Made by a program: the position numbers and the translations under genes. A DNA stretch of 64,000 bases from assembly GCA_019912395.1 (NCBI GenBank), contig JAIOIH010000014.1, forward strand, positions 204,800-268,799. Direction: 5' to 3'. This document shows positions 23,797-32,794 of this stretch, piece after piece (the first letter of the stretch is position 1; the number at the start of each line of letters is the position of its first letter). Under the pieces are notes generated by a model, which was given only the letters and a program-made list of their open reading frames with translations, searched no databases and was not told the DNA's origin. This stretch comes from Flavobacteriales bacterium. GTDB lineage: Bacteria; Bacteroidota; Bacteroidia; Flavobacteriales_F; PHOS-HE28.

Positions 23797-24795
23797 ATGC
23801 ACCTGCCCCTCATCGCCATCCTTCGCGGCGGATACACCGGCGAATCCGTCATCAGCCTTGAAAGCGCCGGCACCATCATGGCCGCGCTGGACGCAAAGCG
23901 CTTCGATGCCGCCTACATCTCCGTGGAGCGCTCCGGATGGACCTGCACCCGTGCCGATGGCACTTCCCTCCCCTTCGACCGCGCCGGCTTCACCGCCGAC
24001 CGCGGCCAGGGGCACGAGCGCTTCGCCGCTGCCTTCATCATGATCCACGGTACGCCCGGCGAGGATGGCAAACTGCAAGGCTACCTGGACATGCTCGGCG
24101 TGCCCTACCAAACGGGCGGTGTGCTCAACATGGCACTCACCATGAGCAAGTTCAGCACCACCGGCCTGTTGCGCCAGATGGGCTTCCCCGTGTCCCCCTC
24201 CATCATCGTACACCGCGACGATCCCGAGGCCGTCTCCCGTGTGATCCGGGAAGTCGGCATCCCCTGCTTCGTGAAGCCCGACAACAGTGGAAGCAGCCTG
24301 GGCATCAGCAAGGTGAAGACCGGTGATGAGCTGGGACCGGCCCTGGAAAAAGCATTCAGGGAGGATCCCACCGTGATGTGCGAGGCCCTCATCAAGGGAC
24401 GCGAGCTCACCTGTGGCGTGATCCAGCACCGCAATAGGGTGCAGGCGCTGCCCGTATGCGAGATCCGCACTACGCGCGAGTTCTTCGACTTCGAGGCCAA
24501 GTACCACGCCGCGGACACCGAGGAGATCGTCCCCGCACCCGTCCCGGACGCCATCGCCACCATCGTCCAGGAGCGTTCCGAGGCCATCTACCGCGCACTC
24601 AACTGCAACGGCATGGTCCGCATCGACCACTTCTGGCTCGAAGCCCAAGGCGACGGCCAACAGGTGCTCACCATCGAAGTGAACACCGTACCGGGATTCA
24701 CGCCGGTGAGCATCTTCCCCAAGATGCTGGCAGCGGCCGGGATCTCCATCGGGGAGGTGGTGAACGGGATGGTGGAGCGGATGGTCAGGGCGTAG
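23797..24795 (+). CDS. ddl: D-alanine--D-alanine ligase
   Basis: 332 residues of the ATP-grasp family that joins two D-alanines for peptidoglycan. Visible are the N-terminal LRGGYTGE loop, HGTPGEDGKLQGYLDMLGV (about 80-98), the ATP-binding KPDNSGSSLGISK (about 163-175) and the C-terminal EVNTVPGFTPVSIFPKM (about 290-306) with the metal ligands. ATG 23797 gives the normal start; the frame is open for 42 more bases. It is divergent from the PASTA gene, consistent with a cell-wall neighbourhood. Confidence 0.95.
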   Translation: MHLPLIAILRGGYTGESVISLESAGTIMAALDAKRFDAAYISVERSGWTCTRADGTSLPFDRAGFTADRGQGHERFAAAFIMIHGTPGEDGKLQGYLDMLGVPYQTGGVLNMALTMSKFSTTGLLRQMGFPVSPSIIVHRDDPEAVSRVIREVGIPCFVKPDNSGSSLGISKVKTGDELGPALEKAFREDPTVMCEALIKGRELTCGVIQHRNRVQALPVCEIRTTREFFDFEAKYHAADTEEIVPAPVPDAIATIVQERSEAIYRALNCNGMVRIDHFWLEAQGDGQQVLTIEVNTVPGFTPVSIFPKMLAAAGISIGEVVNGMVERMVRA

Positions 24796-24830
24796 CGGTC
24801 CTTTACCTTGCCGCTTCACGAATTACCGGC

Positions 24831-25808
24831 ATGCCCATTGAACCCCTGCTCACACGTGGCCAACGCTTCATGGAAAGGCGATGGCTGGCATTCCGCTTGG
24901 CCCGCTTGCAACGGTACATGAAGACGGATCCTTCCAGGGCGATACTGTTGTTCGCCTCACCGCGTGGCGGTTCCACTTGGATGGAGGAAATGCTGGCCAC
25001 CATACCCCGCACCGCCACCATCTGGGAACCACTGGACCTTGACCGGGGCACCGGGTTCCGCGAACTGGGCTTTGGCTGGCGCCAGCACATTCCCGAAGAA
25101 ACCCGCTGGCCCGAGGCCGAGGAACTGTTCACCTGCTTATTCTCCGGCAAGCTGCTCTCTCCCTACTTGGCACAGGCCACCACCCCCGCCGAATTGCGAG
25201 CCGCCGACCGCCTCATCGTCAAATTCGTCCGCGGACACTTGCTCCTGCCATGGCTGGTGAAACGCTTTTCCATGCCCAAGCCGGTCCTTCTGGTGCGGCA
25301 TCCCTGTGCCGTGGTCGCATCCATGATGAAGCATGGTGCTTGGGATGAGCATCCCATTCCACCTCCGCTCCCGGCGGCGCATCGGTACGATGAACTCGTC
25401 ATGCACTATCACAACATCGCCGGGACGATCCGAACCAAGGAGGAATACCTCGCCCACATCTGGTGCAGTACCCATGCCTATTTGTTGAAGCATCCGCTGA
25501 ACGACAAGGCGTGGACCACCATCACCTACGAGGAACTGCTGCTCGATACCGAGGGCACCTTGAAGAAGGTGTTCGCACCTTGGGGAATGCCGGTACCGCA
25601 AGCGGCGTTGGAACTCTCCAAGCACCCCAGCCGCACCACCCGCCCGGGCTCCCCAACCGCACAACCGCTCGACCAACTTACCCATTGGCGATCACTACTG
25701 GATCAAGGCCAGCAGGACCGGATCCTCGGCATGGTGGAGCGTTTTGATGTGGACCTGTACGGTACCGACCCGTTGCCCGTCCGACGCTTCACGCACGGTG
25801 AGCGCTAG
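24831..25808 (+). CDS. Sulfotransferase-like protein
   Basis: 325 residues with the two PAPS-binding motifs of sulfotransferases: a 5'-phosphosulfate loop LLFASPRGGSTWMEEML (about 41-57) and a 3'-phosphate motif LLVRHPCAVVASMM (about 152-165). A tail with an LDQGQQDRILGMVERF helix is also family-like. It would transfer sulfate from PAPS to a glycan or other hydroxyl. The reading frame continues upstream through ddl out of frame and is not coding there; ATG 24831 is the start. It sits 35 bases after ddl and marks the left edge of the glycan region. Confidence 0.8.
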   Translation: MPIEPLLTRGQRFMERRWLAFRLARLQRYMKTDPSRAILLFASPRGGSTWMEEMLATIPRTATIWEPLDLDRGTGFRELGFGWRQHIPEETRWPEAEELFTCLFSGKLLSPYLAQATTPAELRAADRLIVKFVRGHLLLPWLVKRFSMPKPVLLVRHPCAVVASMMKHGAWDEHPIPPPLPAAHRYDELVMHYHNIAGTIRTKEEYLAHIWCSTHAYLLKHPLNDKAWTTITYEELLLDTEGTLKKVFAPWGMPVPQAALELSKHPSRTTRPGSPTAQPLDQLTHWRSLLDQGQQDRILGMVERFDVDLYGTDPLPVRRFTHGER

Positions 25809-25815
25809 GCCACCC

Positions 25816-26406
25816 TCAGCGATCGCCGCCTCGTTCCGCCAGGAAGCGCGCCAGCTTCCACACCGCCTGCCCGCGATGGCTGATCGCGTTCTTCATCTTC
25901 GCGTCCAGTTCAGCGAAGGTGAGGTCGCTCATCTCGGGAAGGAAAACAGGGTCGTAGCCGAAACCGTTGGTGCCACGAGGTTCCATGGTGATCGTACCGC
26001 GCACCTCGCCTTCGAACACGTGCTCCCCGCTCCCATCGATCAGGGCTATCACCGTCCGGAAGCGCGCCCTTCGGTCCTCCACACCCTTCAGCTCCCGAAG
26101 TAGCTTGACCATGTTGGCCACATCATCCTTGGGCTCTCCGGCATAGCGTGCCGAATGGACGCCGGGTGCGCCGTTCAACGCGGTCACCTCCAGGCCGGAG
26201 TCGTCGGCGATGCAGGAGAGACCGGTGCGCTCGAATGCGAAACGTGCTTTTTGGAGGGCGTTAGCGGTGAACGTATCACCGGTTTCCGGAAGGTCGTTGG
26301 GTAGGGCGGCCTCCTGTAGTGTGAGCAACTGAATACGTGCGGGCAGGAGCTCGCGCAACTCCTTCGCCTTGCCCGAATTCCCAGTACAGAGCAGATAGCG
26401 GTCCAT
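25816..26406 (-). CDS. rdgB: XTP/dITP diphosphatase (RdgB/HAM1 family)
   Basis: 196 residues of the nucleotide-sanitising pyrophosphatase that hydrolyses dITP, XTP and similar non-canonical nucleotides. Visible are LLCTGNSGKAKEL (about 5-17), the catalytic ADDSGLEV (about 69-76), GVHSARYAG and EPRGTNGFGYDPVF (about 143-156), and SHRGQA. The length is standard. ATG 26406 is used. It is convergent with the sulfotransferase-like gene (7-base gap) and divergent from the FkbM gene, an isolated housekeeping gene inside the glycan region. Confidence 0.95.
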   Translation of the reverse strand: MDRYLLCTGNSGKAKELRELLPARIQLLTLQEAALPNDLPETGDTFTANALQKARFAFERTGLSCIADDSGLEVTALNGAPGVHSARYAGEPKDDVANMVKLLRELKGVEDRRARFRTVIALIDGSGEHVFEGEVRGTITMEPRGTNGFGYDPVFLPEMSDLTFAELDAKMKNAISHRGQAVWKLARFLAERGGDR

Positions 26407-26510
26407 GTGAGCAGGTTGGGGCGTTCGTGCCGCAGGCAATGATACCGCATGCATGCGGTGAAAGTGAGATGAAGTTGGCGTATTGGGTGAAGGCTTGCGT
26501 TCTTTGGGAC

Positions 26511-27395
26511 ATGAGCCGGATCAAGGAGTCGTTGAGGAAAGTCTATGAGGCCCTGCCCTTCAAACAACCTCTTTTCACCGTGCTCCGAAAAGCGGTTCAA
26601 GTGCCCTCGTCCATTCATCAGCACTTGCACTTCAAGGGGGTGATCCACGTGCCCATCAGTCCAACGGAGGGTTTCCGGATCATGCACCATGGCCATGTGA
26701 TCGAGAACGAATTGTTCTGGAAGGGGATCAAGGGATGGGAGCAGGTCTCGCTGGAACTGTGGATGCGGCTCTGCCGGCTTTCATCAGTGATCTGCGACAT
26801 CGGTGCCAATACGGGCGTGTATGCCCTGACAGCCAAAGCAGTGAACCTTTCGGCGAAAGTGGTGGCCGTGGAGCCGGTAGAGCGGGTCTTCCGGAAACTG
26901 GAGGCCAATGTCCTCTTGAACAACTGGAACATCCGTACAGTGAATGCAGCCGTAAGCGACCATACCGGAACGGCCGTTCTCTACGATCTGCCCCAACTCG
27001 ACCACGTACTTTCAGTTTCGCTGGAAGCGGATTGGAACAACAAGAGTTCCGCATTGAGACCCGTGGAGGTCCCGTGCATCACAGTGACGGATCTTTTGAA
27101 TGAAATAGGGGCATCCAAGGTGGACCTGTTGAAGATCGACGTGGAGACCCACGAACCTGCCGTGCTGAGGGGATTCCACGAACTGATCCAACGCGACCGG
27201 CCTTCCATGCTGATCGAGATCCTGAACGAGGATGTTGCCCGGCAGATCGCCGCCTTGTTGGAAGGCCTCGATTACCAGTATTACAATATCGATGATGTCA
27301 CTTGGCCGCCGCCACGGGTTCAAGCGCTTTCCACGAGCGGACATTTTAACTTTCTGCTGTGCCAGCCCGCAGTAGCGATGGCCATCGGCATCTGA
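26511..27395 (+). CDS. FkbM-family methyltransferase
   Basis: 294 residues with an N-terminal helical part and a class I SAM-binding domain: VICDIGANTGVYAL (motif I, about 85-98), VAVEPVERVF, and LLKIDVETHEPAVLRGF (about 205-220), the FkbM hallmark. FkbM enzymes O-methylate polyketides or sugars, and in surface-glycan clusters they usually methylate sugar hydroxyls. ATG 26511 is favoured; ATG 26469 is in frame and gives 14 more residues. It begins a co-directional run of glycan genes that extends to 37041. Confidence 0.88.
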   Translation: MSRIKESLRKVYEALPFKQPLFTVLRKAVQVPSSIHQHLHFKGVIHVPISPTEGFRIMHHGHVIENELFWKGIKGWEQVSLELWMRLCRLSSVICDIGANTGVYALTAKAVNLSAKVVAVEPVERVFRKLEANVLLNNWNIRTVNAAVSDHTGTAVLYDLPQLDHVLSVSLEADWNNKSSALRPVEVPCITVTDLLNEIGASKVDLLKIDVETHEPAVLRGFHELIQRDRPSMLIEILNEDVARQIAALLEGLDYQYYNIDDVTWPPPRVQALSTSGHFNFLLCQPAVAMAIGI

Positions 27396-27403
27396 ACCGC
27401 ACG

Positions 27404-28564
27404 ATGACGGACAACTCCCAAGGACCCACTGACCCAACCGGTTCCAGCCCGGACTTCTGGAAGGGAAAGCGCATATTGATCGTGTCCCCCGAGGCGTGGG
27501 GACCTGTGCGCTTGTCCAAGCATCACTATGCCTCCACCTTGATGGAACAGGGAGCACAGATCTTCTTCCTGGGTCCAGACACACCGAACGGGAATGGGAT
27601 CCGGATCATAGCCGGGGAAGGGGATCAACCAACACTGCTGTTCCGCCCCCCACCAATACGCGGAATACGCTTCCTGCCCCGTACTGTTCGTGCTTGGCTC
27701 GAAGCCTTCCAAATGAGGCAGCTCGCCAACACTGCAGGAGGCGCCTTTGACATCCTTTGGAATTTTGACCTTTATCGGTTTCGATCGCTCACGAGCAGGC
27801 AAGATGCAAAACTGCGCATCGTGCATGTGATGGATTTGCGCCACCAGGCTCACCTGTCGGAGCCCGCTAAGCTAGCGGACCTGATCATCGTGGTATCCCC
27901 CAGCATGGCAAACGTGCTCGATCAGAACAGGGATCGCGTGCTCCGTGTACCGCATGGCTGGTTACCGCGGAAACGGAACGATGAAAAGGTGCCGGAACTG
28001 CCCCCGGGAATAAAAATGGGCTACCTGGGCAATCTTGCCATGCGTGCCATCCACTGGGAATCATTGATCGAGATAGCCACCCGATGGCCGGAGGTACAGC
28101 TATTCTTAATGGGGCCGCTACATGGCGCTTTCGGTGACCACCGGCACATGGAAACCGCCCTCGAACGGACGCTCCGAAGCATCCCGAACATTCACCTAAC
28201 CGGCCCGCTGCCTTACGATGATGTGCCCGCTTGGCTGGAATCAATGGATGCCCTGCTGATCTCCTATGACCTGGAGCGGGAAGGCCTGAAGAGCACGAGC
28301 TCCCATAAGCTCCTGGAATACTTGGCCAGCGGCAAGGTGGTCCTGAGCAGTTATTTGGAGGACCATACGGATCTCAACGAACTCATGATCATGGCCAAGC
28401 CAAATGAACATATCGTCCCCTACTTCGAGGACCTTGTCCGCAATTTGGATGCGTACAACAGTCCCGACTTGCAGGCCAGGAGGAAGGCGAAGGCGGAGGA
28501 GAACAGCTACGCTGGCAAGCTCCTGATCATTATGCGCGCACTTCGCCCCATGGCACGGCGGTAG
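27404..28564 (+). CDS. Glycosyltransferase, GT4-like, with SKHHYA motif
   Basis: 386 residues with a GT-B fold: N-terminal RILIVSPEAWGPVRLSKHHYA (about 23-43), a central LADLIIVVSPSMANVL acceptor/donor stretch and a C-terminal KLLEYLASGKVVLSSY donor-binding segment (about 305-320). It is a paralogue of the gene at 29583-30740, which shares the WG...SKHHYA N-terminus and the same layout. Substrate unknown. It follows the FkbM gene by 8 bases, so co-transcription is likely. Confidence 0.85.
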   Translation: MTDNSQGPTDPTGSSPDFWKGKRILIVSPEAWGPVRLSKHHYASTLMEQGAQIFFLGPDTPNGNGIRIIAGEGDQPTLLFRPPPIRGIRFLPRTVRAWLEAFQMRQLANTAGGAFDILWNFDLYRFRSLTSRQDAKLRIVHVMDLRHQAHLSEPAKLADLIIVVSPSMANVLDQNRDRVLRVPHGWLPRKRNDEKVPELPPGIKMGYLGNLAMRAIHWESLIEIATRWPEVQLFLMGPLHGAFGDHRHMETALERTLRSIPNIHLTGPLPYDDVPAWLESMDALLISYDLEREGLKSTSSHKLLEYLASGKVVLSSYLEDHTDLNELMIMAKPNEHIVPYFEDLVRNLDAYNSPDLQARRKAKAEENSYAGKLLIIMRALRPMARR

Positions 28565-28674
28565 CTGCATTTTCAAATCCCACGCTCTTCTCACCGCCTT
28601 GCCAAGATTCAGCCTCCGGTCGTGAAGGATATCACCGATGAAAGCTCTCGCCATCTCGCCCTCTTCCCAACGGT

Positions 28675-28682
28675 TACATTTG
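28675..28682 (+). promoter_or_regulatory. Candidate -7 element before the second sulfotransferase gene
   Basis: TACATTTG is an exact match to TAnnTTTG, 40 bases upstream of ATG 28723, in the 158-base gap after the first SKHHYA glycosyltransferase. It could start a new transcript for the genes that follow. No -33 element was found. Confidence 0.4.
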
Positions 28683-28722
28683 CGGATGATTCCTTTCTTC
28701 GGGGGATCGCTTCGCTCCAATC

Positions 28723-29586
28723 ATGCCTGCTCCCATGCTCAGAGTTTTTTTTGGCCAGCATAAATGCGCGTCACAGTGGGTAACATTGGTGATTGAACGG
28801 ATCTGTAATGAGCTTGGATGGAAGTCCGTATATGCTTATGAAAAGGTCAGAACGGAACATGGCGGCCTTCGGGCCTTGATCAACGATGAAAATCCCGACT
28901 TCTTGATCATTCCGGAGTCGAACGTGGAACTTGTCGGGGAAATCGATCGACCTTTCCAGGGATTCCACGTGATCCGCGACCCCAGGGATATCGTGGTCTC
29001 AGGTTATTTCTCACACAAGGGCTCCCACCTGTTGAGTCCCGCAGGAGTTACCATGGAACATCGGGAGAAACTTCAAACCCTGCCGAAAAAGGCGGGCATG
29101 GACCTCGAAATTGCAACCCTGGCACAGATCCCGCTCAGTAACATTTATAAGTGGGACTATCACCACCCATCGATCCTCGAAACCAAGTTCATGGAGATCA
29201 CCCAGGCACCGTTGGAAGAGTTCACTCGTATTATGGTGTTCATGGATATGATCGAGGAGAAGAACGATCGACTCTTTGGCATGAAATGCTTTTACAACAG
29301 GCTGGTCAAGAAGGCCGGAATGAGAGCGATGCGGATGCGCACTGAAAAGTATTCGGTTCACCAGTTGGAATCGACCTTGGAGCAGTTGTCATTCGGTAAT
29401 CTGAAAAAGGGTAAATTGAAGAGCTTGGGCCAAAAGACAGACCATTATCGCAAAGGGATGTCCGGTGATTGGAGGGATCATTTAACCCCGCAGCAGGAGG
29501 AAGAGATCGACAGGTTGTTCCCTGACATATTCACAAAGTTGGGTTTTGCGGATCAATCCGAACATGTTCCGACCAGTACTTCGTGA
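28723..29586 (+). CDS. Sulfotransferase domain protein
   Basis: 287 residues with LRVFFGQHKCASQWVTLVI (about 6-24) in place of the usual PAPS 5'-loop, the 3'-phosphate motif HVIRDPRDIVVSGYFSH (about 85-101), and the late RKGMSGDWRDHLT (about 246-258), which is a typical RKGxxGDW end of sulfotransferases. The C-S-Q-W loop lacks the standard T/S-G-T, so activity on PAPS needs checking. It probably sulfates a glycan. Its stop overlaps the GTG start of the next glycosyltransferase gene, and it has a paralogous glycosyltransferase on each side. Confidence 0.8.
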   Translation: MPAPMLRVFFGQHKCASQWVTLVIERICNELGWKSVYAYEKVRTEHGGLRALINDENPDFLIIPESNVELVGEIDRPFQGFHVIRDPRDIVVSGYFSHKGSHLLSPAGVTMEHREKLQTLPKKAGMDLEIATLAQIPLSNIYKWDYHHPSILETKFMEITQAPLEEFTRIMVFMDMIEEKNDRLFGMKCFYNRLVKKAGMRAMRMRTEKYSVHQLESTLEQLSFGNLKKGKLKSLGQKTDHYRKGMSGDWRDHLTPQQEEEIDRLFPDIFTKLGFADQSEHVPTSTS

Positions 29587-30740
29587 TCAAAGGCAAAGGC
29601 AGGATCAACCTTGTTGACATGCGGTCCGACCACCGAACGATCCTCTTGTTCTCCTTTGAGCCATGGGGTGGAATGTGGTTTTCCAAGCACCATTATGCCG
29701 CAGAACTCGCCAGGGATCACACGGTCTATTTCATCAGTCCTCCGGACAAGTGGCGATTCAGGGATCTGTTCTCATTCAAGCTGAAGCTCACGCGGACATC
29801 CGAAGGCGTGATCGTTGTGGAGTACCGGAACCATCTTCCCCTGCGTCTGCTTCCGCCTTTTCTGGCCAAGTGGATACAACATCTCACCGCTCGAAAACTG
29901 GGCAGCCTGCTGCAACCGGATGGGAACCTGTTGTGGTGTTTCCATCCCACGCCGTTGATGCTCCAACGCGTATTGCGGACCAAAGGCACCCGATCGATCT
30001 ATCACGTGGTGGACCCCTACCAGACATTCACAATGGATCTCCCGTGTGCGAGGGCCGCCGATCTCGTGGTAGCCGTGAATCCTTGGTTCCTGGACCATTA
30101 CCGAAAGCTGAATCCCAATATCGTTTTGATCCCGCACGGGGTTAGGAGCACTGACCGGGTGCTCGTTTCACAGCGAGCCCGGACTTACCGCAACAAGTGG
30201 AACCCGTACGTGGTGATGGCTGGTGGTATCAACCAGCGCTTGGATTATGAACTCCTGATCGCTACAGCGCAGCGACTACCGGAACTGCATCTGGTACTAG
30301 CCGGAGTGCTCTCCCCCTTGGCCCCCCCTCTGGACACGTTGAGGAATCAGCTACTCGCAATGCCCAATGTGACCCATGCCGGAGTGTTCACTCCGGATGA
30401 GCTGTGCATCCTGATCGAGGGATCGGTGGCAGGCTTGGTAGCCTATCCTTTCGAAGCAAAACAAGATCAACCGGCTCATCCCTACGGTTCGCTGAAGCCC
30501 CTGACCTACCTGAGCCAGTTGAAGCCGGTCATTACAACGATCAACTGTTATATACCCGAACTGGCCGGGAAGGGAGTGTGCAAAGTGGAGGACCGGGATG
30601 AGTTCATCGAAGCGGTTCAACAGGCAATGGATGGCAGATCAACGGTGGATACCGTGTCGGTCGAATCCTATTTGGACCAGATGACTTATGGGAAGCTGAT
30701 CCGAAAGATCCTGCATGCCCTCCCCATTAGCTCCACCTAA
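29583..30740 (+). CDS. Glycosyltransferase, GT4-like, paralogue with SKHHYA motif
   Basis: 385 residues of the same layout as the gene at 27404-28564: TILLFSFEPWGGMWFSKHHYA (about 19-39), a central AADLVVAVNPWFLDHY stretch and KPLTYLSQLKPVITT near residue 310. The start is GTG 29583, overlapping the previous stop (GTGA); ATG 29619 is an alternative. It may add a neighbouring sugar on the same glycan. It ends 121 bases before the methyltransferase gene. Confidence 0.85.
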   Translation: MIKGKGRINLVDMRSDHRTILLFSFEPWGGMWFSKHHYAAELARDHTVYFISPPDKWRFRDLFSFKLKLTRTSEGVIVVEYRNHLPLRLLPPFLAKWIQHLTARKLGSLLQPDGNLLWCFHPTPLMLQRVLRTKGTRSIYHVVDPYQTFTMDLPCARAADLVVAVNPWFLDHYRKLNPNIVLIPHGVRSTDRVLVSQRARTYRNKWNPYVVMAGGINQRLDYELLIATAQRLPELHLVLAGVLSPLAPPLDTLRNQLLAMPNVTHAGVFTPDELCILIEGSVAGLVAYPFEAKQDQPAHPYGSLKPLTYLSQLKPVITTINCYIPELAGKGVCKVEDRDEFIEAVQQAMDGRSTVDTVSVESYLDQMTYGKLIRKILHALPISST

Positions 30741-30770
30741 CCTCACGGGGGCCGCATCCCGAACCTGGAG

Positions 30771-30778
30771 TATCTTTG
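30771..30778 (+). promoter_or_regulatory. Candidate -7 element before the methyltransferase gene
   Basis: TATCTTTG, an exact TAnnTTTG match, lies in the gap between 30740 and 30862. A start here would drive the run of genes from 30862 onwards. It is 83 bases from the ATG, so a longer leader would be needed. Confidence 0.35.
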
Positions 30779-30861
30779 AAACGCGGTTGAAAGTTGCCGT
30801 TGGCGACATACCGGGACATCCTGGAACGCAACAATACGGCAACCAAAGGAGTGCCGGGAAC

Positions 30862-31581
30862 ATGGGAAAAAAAGAGACAGCGGACATCCGGGAATACTAT
30901 GATGGCTATGTAGGTCGGCAAGTGAATGCCGGTGTGAATGAACGCCACCACCGGATACGTGACCTGACCGTATTGCACGGACTTAGGGATGGCATGAACG
31001 TGCTCGAGATCGGTTGTGGGGTCGGCACCCTTACGGGACTTCTGCTCAAGGAAATTCCCGGAGGTCGTTTGACAGCAACGGACCTTAGCCCGGCCAGTGT
31101 GGACCAGGCACGCATGAGATTAGGGGAACGTTCCAATTTGGTATTGGTCGCAGGAGATAGCACCGTCAAGGTGCCTGAGGGACCATTTGATATGATCATT
31201 CTTCCGGATGTCCTTGAGCACATCCCCTTCGAGAGGCAGCCATTCCTGTTCGACCAGATCAAGAAGCAATTGGCCGTGACCGGACGTGTGGTCATCCACT
31301 CTCCGGATCCATTCTATTGTGAGTGGCTCGAACATAACCGGCCGGAATTACTGCAAGTGGTCGATCTTCCTCTTCACCTACCAGGGCTTGCCACGGAGAT
31401 CGACCGGGCAGGATTGGCGATCTTGCATTTCCAACGTCACTCCATTTGGATGGATCAGCCGGACTATATGGCTCTTGCACTGGCGCATAAACCCTCCGGG
31501 GCCTATAGGACCCAACCACAACGGAAGGCGACCATCGTTGATCGGGCCCGCCACAAGATCAAGGCGATCCTTACAAGATGA
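30862..31581 (+). CDS. Class I SAM-dependent methyltransferase
   Basis: 239 residues with the SAM-binding loop MNVLEIGCGVGTLTGLLL (about 45-62), the ATDLSPASVDQAR post-I motif and MIILPDVLEHIPFERQ (about 111-126). It resembles UbiG/COQ5-like methyltransferases of glycan clusters. The preferred ATG 30862 has an AAAGGAG ribosome binding site upstream; a longer frame from 30715 is less likely. Its stop overlaps the next start (ATGA), so it is coupled to the glycosyltransferase that follows. Confidence 0.85.
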   Translation: MGKKETADIREYYDGYVGRQVNAGVNERHHRIRDLTVLHGLRDGMNVLEIGCGVGTLTGLLLKEIPGGRLTATDLSPASVDQARMRLGERSNLVLVAGDSTVKVPEGPFDMIILPDVLEHIPFERQPFLFDQIKKQLAVTGRVVIHSPDPFYCEWLEHNRPELLQVVDLPLHLPGLATEIDRAGLAILHFQRHSIWMDQPDYMALALAHKPSGAYRTQPQRKATIVDRARHKIKAILTR

Positions 31582-32783
31582 CATCGTATTCCGCCCCCAA
31601 GGAAAAGGCGAAAGCCATATTATCCATTGCTGCCTGGTGGCCTGAAGGAACGCACGTGGGAGGAGTGTTCATTCGCGAACATGTAGAAGCCGTGGCTGAT
31701 CATTACCAGATGATCGTGGTGCACGGCATCGTAAACAAGGGAAACTCATTATGGCCCTCCATTCGGATCTCCAGTTCCATCGAGAATGGGATCCCTGTCC
31801 ACCGGATAAAGATCCACACGTGGCTGAGAAGGTTCGGCATGGCCGCCTACCTGATCCGAAGATCGTATCGGAAGGTCATCGATAAAGTGGCGCGGCAGTA
31901 TGACCTCCGACTGATGCACATCCATGTGCGCACGGATGAGACCGAACAGGCCAAAGCCATCGCCCGCGACCTTGATCTACCCATAGTGATAACCGAGCAT
32001 AACACGTTCTACAATCTGGGTTTGGCAACCCTTGAGGCCAAGAGCAGGGAGCAGAAGCGAAAGGCAGTGCATGATTGGTTCGATGACCGTCGCATTCATA
32101 AAGTGATGCCCGTATCCGAGGACCTTGCCAATACATTAAAGGAAGTTTTCGGTGTGTCAGAAAATAAAATTAGAGTAATCCCCAACATTGCCGCTCCAAT
32201 GTTCAAGCCGGTGCCTCACCCCGCAACCGGAAGGTTCCAGCTCATGTTGGCGGCCTATTGGAGGCCTGTCAAGGACCATAATGTGTTCATTGATGCCCTG
32301 AAGCTCATGCCTAATAATTTGGTGGATCATTGCACCATCATCTGGGGAGGTACCGGCCCCTCAATGGACCACATCCGTGAACGGTGTGAGAAGGAATTAC
32401 CCAATGTGGACATCAGATTCACTGGCCATCTGGAAAAAGAGGCCATGGCCGAATTCATGCAGAGTTCAGATGTTTTTCTCCTCCCCACGACTTGCGAAAA
32501 TCTTCCCTGTGTGATCGCTGAGAGCCTCTCTTGTGGGACTCCTGTCATTTCCATGAAATTGAATGGGATCCCCGAAATGGTGAATGAATATAACGGGATA
32601 TTGGTCCCTCCCAGAGCTGCCAACGAATTGGCTGAAGCGATAACAACCGTCATGAGATCCCCTGAACGGTTCAACCGTTCATCAATTGCCAGCAACGCCC
32701 AAAAGCGGTATTCCGTGGAAGCGGTGGCGGACCAGATCTTGGAGGTCTATAATGAGGTCCTGCTGGAGCACAGGAGCGGATAG
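31578..32783 (+). CDS. Glycosyltransferase family 4
   Basis: 401 residues of GT-B type. The N-terminal AILSIAAWWPEGTHVGGVFIREH (about 13-35, split here) is typical of GT4 enzymes that act on polysaccharide repeats. The C-terminal half has VMPVSEDLANTL, FQLMLAAYWRPVKDHNVFI and the E-x7-E donor motif ENLPCVIAESLSCGTPVIS (about 311-329). Sugar donor unknown. It overlaps the upstream methyltransferase gene and lies 11 bases before the next GT4 gene. Confidence 0.9.
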   Translation: MTSYSAPKEKAKAILSIAAWWPEGTHVGGVFIREHVEAVADHYQMIVVHGIVNKGNSLWPSIRISSSIENGIPVHRIKIHTWLRRFGMAAYLIRRSYRKVIDKVARQYDLRLMHIHVRTDETEQAKAIARDLDLPIVITEHNTFYNLGLATLEAKSREQKRKAVHDWFDDRRIHKVMPVSEDLANTLKEVFGVSENKIRVIPNIAAPMFKPVPHPATGRFQLMLAAYWRPVKDHNVFIDALKLMPNNLVDHCTIIWGGTGPSMDHIRERCEKELPNVDIRFTGHLEKEAMAEFMQSSDVFLLPTTCENLPCVIAESLSCGTPVISMKLNGIPEMVNEYNGILVPPRAANELAEAITTVMRSPERFNRSSIASNAQKRYSVEAVADQILEVYNEVLLEHRSG

Positions 32784-32794
32784 GACACATTTTC

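Noticed and set aside
24456-24830. Upstream extension of the sulfotransferase frame into ddl.
   Set aside because: These codons overlap ddl out of frame and look like shadow coding; ATG 24831 is a better start.
28241-28720. A 159-codon minus-strand frame over the end of the first SKHHYA glycosyltransferase and the following gap.
   Set aside because: Most of it is antisense to the glycosyltransferase, and the part in the gap has no recognisable domain.
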